DNA of 64,000 bases from Ciona savignyi (Eukaryota; Chordata; Ascidiacea; Phlebobranchia; Cionidae): contig CH001341.1 in NCBI GenBank assembly GCA_000149265.1, positions 446,892-510,891 of the forward strand, written 5' to 3'. Both the position numbers and the translations under genes were made by a program. This document shows positions 55,001 to 61,000 of the stretch, piece by piece; the stretch's first letter is position 1; the number at the start of each line of letters is the position of its first letter. The notes beneath the pieces are model-generated. The model made no database searches, was not told the DNA's origin, and saw only the letters and a program-made list of their open reading frames with translations.

Positions 55001-58000
55001 TAACTTTTCTTTTTGATTAATTTGACTACTTTTTCAAATTTTTTTCTGTTAATTCTGATTTCCGGTAAAAATATATAGGCTACATTAACGACTAATCCAT
55101 ATATGGCACATTGCAAAAGCTCCAGAAACCTGATGGTAAGTGTAAGCTAATCTGACGAAAACAATAAGTCTATTTGCATTTTTCCATATACAACCACAAA
55201 ACAACATTAATATCATAAACCTAAAACATTTTTTAAAGTTTTTATTTCTACATCACAGTCTTTCTATCGTGAGGGGTTACTCTCTTGTCGATTTCCGAGA
55301 TGAGTTGAAAAAAGTGTTTCGGATTTGTGGAGTGTCGAACAAACCAACTGTGCTCTTGCTTACTGATGCTGACCTTGTAAGTGAGGCTTTTCTGGAAGAC
55401 ATCAACTGCATTCTAAACACAGGTAGTTGGGTCTTGTGGTTTATTTTCAGATCGTTTTTAATCTCTAGCCCAGTGTTTCTCAATCCTTTTTACCTTGTGG
55501 CGTACCCAAGACCAATTACGAACGCGAACGGGCATACTTTGCATGGAAAGTCAAAACAATGCTAAATACCCAAATCGTTACAATGGAAAAGAACGAACTT
55601 GACACCTACCATTTAGTAGTTTAGGATCTATGTACCTTCTGTTGTAAATTTACGAAATGCAAGTGTGGCGCACCTAGCTAACCCCTGTGTGTGGCGCACC
55701 AGTGCGCCGCTAGCCTAAGAAAGGTTGTTATATAAAGGATTTTTTAGAGCCTTAAAACTCTTTGTTGTGGTTGATTTTGTCAATTCATATTTATCCCTAT
55801 TCCCTAGGATAAATTATGCAAGCTTATAATCATTACTGTTAGCTTACATTCAATTACTGTATGTTACTGGTCAATAATTACTTTATACAAAACTTATTTG
55901 AGAGTTATACAAAACTTATTTTAAATTCTGTGGATGAATTTGATAATAAAAATGGATAAGACCACAAAAAATACTCAATATCATTATGTTACCTTGTGCC
56001 TAAAACTTGTTAAAACTCTTAATTCGAGATTCAAGAAACATTTCTTAATTGCCTTATTAATGGTACAACCGACCATCTAGCAGCTGGTTTTGGTTTAACC
56101 ACCTTTGCTCTAAAATTCTAAAAATGGTGCCATATAAGGTAACTGAATGGACAAATGGTGTATTCACTAAAGAAAATGTCCCTTACATGGTTCAGGATAA
56201 TTCATTTCTGGCTAGATAGCTCAGTTGCTTAGAGCACCAGCTTGGCCTGAAAAATCGTTGGATTAAAACCAGCTGCTAGCTACTTGGTTGTACCCATCAA
56301 CAAGGCACTTATGTTTCTTGAACACAGGTTCATTGATAGGTTGAAAGAAAAAACTGAATTTCTTTATGTAGAATATCCTACAATAGCTACAATACTCGCA
56401 AGAAATTCATTGAATGCTCCTAAATTAAATCTCCTTTGTATTTTTCTATCCATTAGGATAAACATGAATACAATTAATGGGGATAAACATTAATTTTTAA
56501 AATACATAATATTTCCTTAGCTGTATTTGGATTATTTAAGAAAAATCATTGACTTCCCAGGGGAAATATCAATAATAAGGATAAACATTGATTTAAAAAT
56601 ATCTAATCTTTCCTCAGCTGTATTTCAATCCTTTAAAAAATCTTTCACTTTCCAGGGGAAATATCAATAATAAGGATAAACATTGATTTGAAAATATCTA
56701 ATCTTTCCTCAGTTGTATTTGGATCTAAATTATTAGTGTTTGGATCTAAATTATTAGTATTTGGATTCAAATTCACTAAATTATTGACTTCCCAGGGGAA
56801 GATGCGGAGTTATTTGATCAGGATGAACTGGATGGAATAGTGATGGAGGTAAAGCAAGATGCGATCGCACACGATGTCCCTGATTCCCGTGCCGCGATGC
56901 TTAAGTTCTTCCAGAGCAGAGTTTCACGCAACCTCCATATCACTCTGGCCACCAGTCCGGCCGGCGGAAACTTCCGGAGACGCTGCAGAACTCACCCGGC
57001 GTTGGTGAACTGCTGCACAATTGATTGGTGAGTGATTCCTTATTAATTGGTGGGTGATTCCTTATTAATTGGTGGGTGATTCCTTATTAATAGGTGGGTG
57101 ATTCCTTATTATTTTGTGGGTGATTCCTTATTAATTTTTGGGTGACTGCTTAACATATCAAACTTAATAACTCTACTTCTCGTATTGTGTCGTAGTGTAG
57201 GAGTTAAATAAGACAAAATTAAAAGTAGGAATTTCATGGGATATTTATGAGACGATGTAAAGACCACCCGCAGAAAAGTTATCGGATCGAAACTAGCCAC
57301 TAGCGAATTGTGTAATAGGATAAATAAACCTGTCTTGAACATGTACGACACATTTTCACAGCACTGGTCATTAGTATAAAAGCATGTAATGTTGTTTTGA
57401 TTGTTGAAACTACTAATTTCTTCTCACCAGTAAATATAAGATATATTACGATAGTTTAGTTAGGGTAATTAGTATAGTAGTTAGTATATTCATGTTTATC
57501 CCTGTGAATGGGAAAACCAAGAGGGTTACACAAGGGCAATCGTCAGATCACCCCGTGCCCATTGTAGGGTTACCGAAGCTATTGCAGTGTGTTGTATATG
57601 ATATACATGTTGCTTCAATTTGGTAGAACCCATTAATCCGCTGGGTCCATGCAATGCCTGTTAAGTTACTTGCCCAAGGACACAACCGACTAGCTAGCGA
57701 CCAGTTTTAAACCCGCAATCCTTTAGCTAAAAGGCAATGCATTAAACCACTAGACTAATCTCGAGTATAGGAGCTGTATAACATGAATTAAAAGTAGGAG
57801 ATTTGTCAGAGTTTTATGAGATGATCTAAAGACCATCCGCAAAAAGCTCATGGGATCGAAACTAGCCGCTAGCGAATTGTGTAATTGGATAAACTAGAAC
57901 TAAAGAAATGTCTAAAACATATACAACATAGTTTTAGAGCACTGGTCATCAGGCTAAAAGCATGTAATATTCTTATTATTTGTTAGAACTACCAACTTTT

Positions 58001-61000
58001 TCCTACCAGTAAATTTAGATATATTTCAACGTATAGTTATTTTAGTTTATTTTTTACTCCTTTAATACATTACATAACAGTGGCGTAGTTATTTCAGGTT
58101 TTAGAGACAAATGGAAAAATTAGAGTAGTTAAAAGAAATTAAGATTGAACTCTTTAAATAAAAAGTAATATATGGAAATCAAAGATGTTATAATCTTCAC
58201 AGGTATGACAGATGGCCAGAAGAGGCGCTAATGAGTGTTGCATGTGCGTATTTCACAAGGGAAAACATAGACGTGCAAACACAGATTACCTCTAGCTCAG
58301 TGGACGCTACAAACGATGAATCAGCACAAATCGAATCATCAAGAGAAGTATTATGACTAAACAATATTATTTGGCTTTCTAGACTCAAGTTTTTAGAGAT
58401 TTATAGTTTTAAAACTGTCATTACATGAGGTCTTGTTGCTTTTCTTTTTTTAAATTATTTTAAAAGCATCAAGAATGTCTAATTTATTTTATATTTAACT
58501 TCTTAAACCCTTTAAACCATTCATGCAATTCATTTATTTTATCCATTAGTATGGATGGGTCTACAGTACATTTACATTAATATTGGCAGGTCCACAGTAT
58601 CCCAAGGACCAGTAATTTAGGTCATAGAAGGCCAATTACTCCAGTGGTCCGAGCTTTCATGGACCCGGGATATAGCATCAAGTTTGCCTGTCTCCTGAAG
58701 GAAGCTAAGAAAATACAGGAGACTTTAAAATCCACATAAAAATTAATTTTATTTAATGCGTAAAAATTCAAACCTTCAACCCAGGAATCGATTTCTGGTG
58801 AAAAAATCGCATCCGTCTGCGTCCAGATCCACTTCAGTGCAGCTCAGGCAGCTCAGAAACTGTGGGAAGAGATGAGACGAAGATATTATATCACCCCGAC
58901 TACATACCTCGAGTTTGTTCAGGTGGGTGCTGCTTTTCTTAGATGTTTTTGACTTTAAGGTATTTTTATATAATTTTAATTGGTCGTAACAAGTGATTTA
59001 ATTCTATTATAAAACTATGAATTTCTGTAAAAATTTATTAAAAATTTTAATTCTCTGGCTCTTTTCAACTTTACCAAAAAATAAATAATCTTCAAATGTA
59101 AAATACTTAGACAAAGTGAAAGATTAATTTAATTATTTAATATTGGAAATATTTTTATTCTGATACAAAAACTTGTTTTTAGAAATTTTACTCAATTTTT
59201 GCCTGGTTTTCAGCTCTTCACGAAAATGCTGTCGAAAAACAAGCAAAACTTTCATCGAAATCTGGGTCGTTTGCACACGGGGTTGCGTAAACTGGCCGAG
59301 GCAAAGTCAATGGTCAGTACTATGAGAGAAGAACTGATTGGACTTGGACCTAAAATCGAAGTGAAAGCGCAGGACACTGAAAGATTGATGGCGCAACTGA
59401 AGAAGGATACCCAAGCAGTCAATGAGGTGATTTGAGTTGACTGTGTGTCGCAGTGGTTAAGTATGGCAGTTGGAAGTAAAAGGGTTTCTAGTTCGATCAC
59501 CACCCTGGTTATTAAAATTTAATTTTCTTAGTAATTTTTTTTTTAAATATTTGTGGTCTGGACCAAATATATTTCAGGTCTTATTATTTGAACAAAGACA
59601 TTTGAATAGATATATCAATAGAACATTTGAAGTTGTAATAAGGTAAAGTACAACTGATTAAAATAGGCTCAGCAATCCAATTAACAAAAACAGAGAGTCT
59701 GACAATTTCCAGATTTATGAATATGTAAGGGATCGTTATTTGTACTGTCGCCTTAAAAAACTTCTGGCCATAAAATAGAGACATATATAAAACTTCTGAC
59801 TTCTTTTATGTGTCTTGCTCAGGGAAAAAAAAGCCATTGCCTGGTTTTGTGTCTGCAACCTTTTGGCTTATAGGCTATAACACTACCACTCAGCCATATG
59901 GCCCAAAATAAAATATGACAAAAAAAAGCTACTGCCTGGTTGCATGTCTGCAACCTTCCGTCTTACGAACGGACACACTAACATAGTCATCTGCCCTTCA
60001 CTCAGTGACGGAATATTAACACTACATTCCCAACTAGGTGAGAGAACTGGTTCGAAATGAAGAACAGACCATGAGAAATGAGACACAAATGGTCCAAGAC
60101 TTCGCACAACAAGCAACTTTGGATTTGCAAGCTGTCTTACCGGCTTTACAGGTATGTTTGAACACAATAATATTCATGATTTTTACTATGAAGCTGAACT
60201 ATCTATTAAATGATTTTTACTTGATGTTTTAAATCATTTACTACTTTTTTTCTTGAGTGTTTCAGGGTTATTAACATTCAGTTTATCCTTTTTTACATAA
60301 AGTTTGAACAATTTTCTCATTTTTAAAAATGATTTTAACTGATCGATTTTAGAACATAAAGCATTATATTTAACAGTCTAAAAAAACATTTGATGTGTGC
60401 TGAAAATATCATGGTTTACATAGATTTTTCAATTATAGCCTCAGTCATTATTTTTGAATTTTTACTATTTTTGCATTTTAAAGTGCGAACAATTTTCTCA
60501 TTTTTAAAAATGATTTTTAACTGATCGATTTTAGAACACAAAGCATTGTATTTAACAGTCTAAAAAAAACATGAAAAAATTCATGGTTTACATAGACGTT
60601 TCGATTATAGCTTTAGTTATTATTTTTGCATTTTCACTCCCCAGGAAGCGGTCCAAGCTCTCGATTCCCTCGATAAATCGGACTTGGCAGTGATCCGTGT
60701 CTACATCTATCCTCCCCTGCTTGTAGTGAAGGTGATGAACGCTGTGTGCGTTCTTCTACAGGTCAAACCAGACTGGCCACAAGCCAAACAGCTGATGGCT
60801 GATCCTCAGTTCCTCAAGAAGATGGTGCAGCTCGATCGGGATGCGATTCCAGATCGGGTATTCGCGAAAGTCCGGAGGATAACCAGGGATCCGGATTTTA
60901 CTCCGGAGCAAGTTGAAAAGGTGATTAATTGCAAATTCGACAGATTAGTCTAGTGGATAAATGCGTCGCCTTTCAGCCGAAGAGTTGAAGGTTCGAAACT

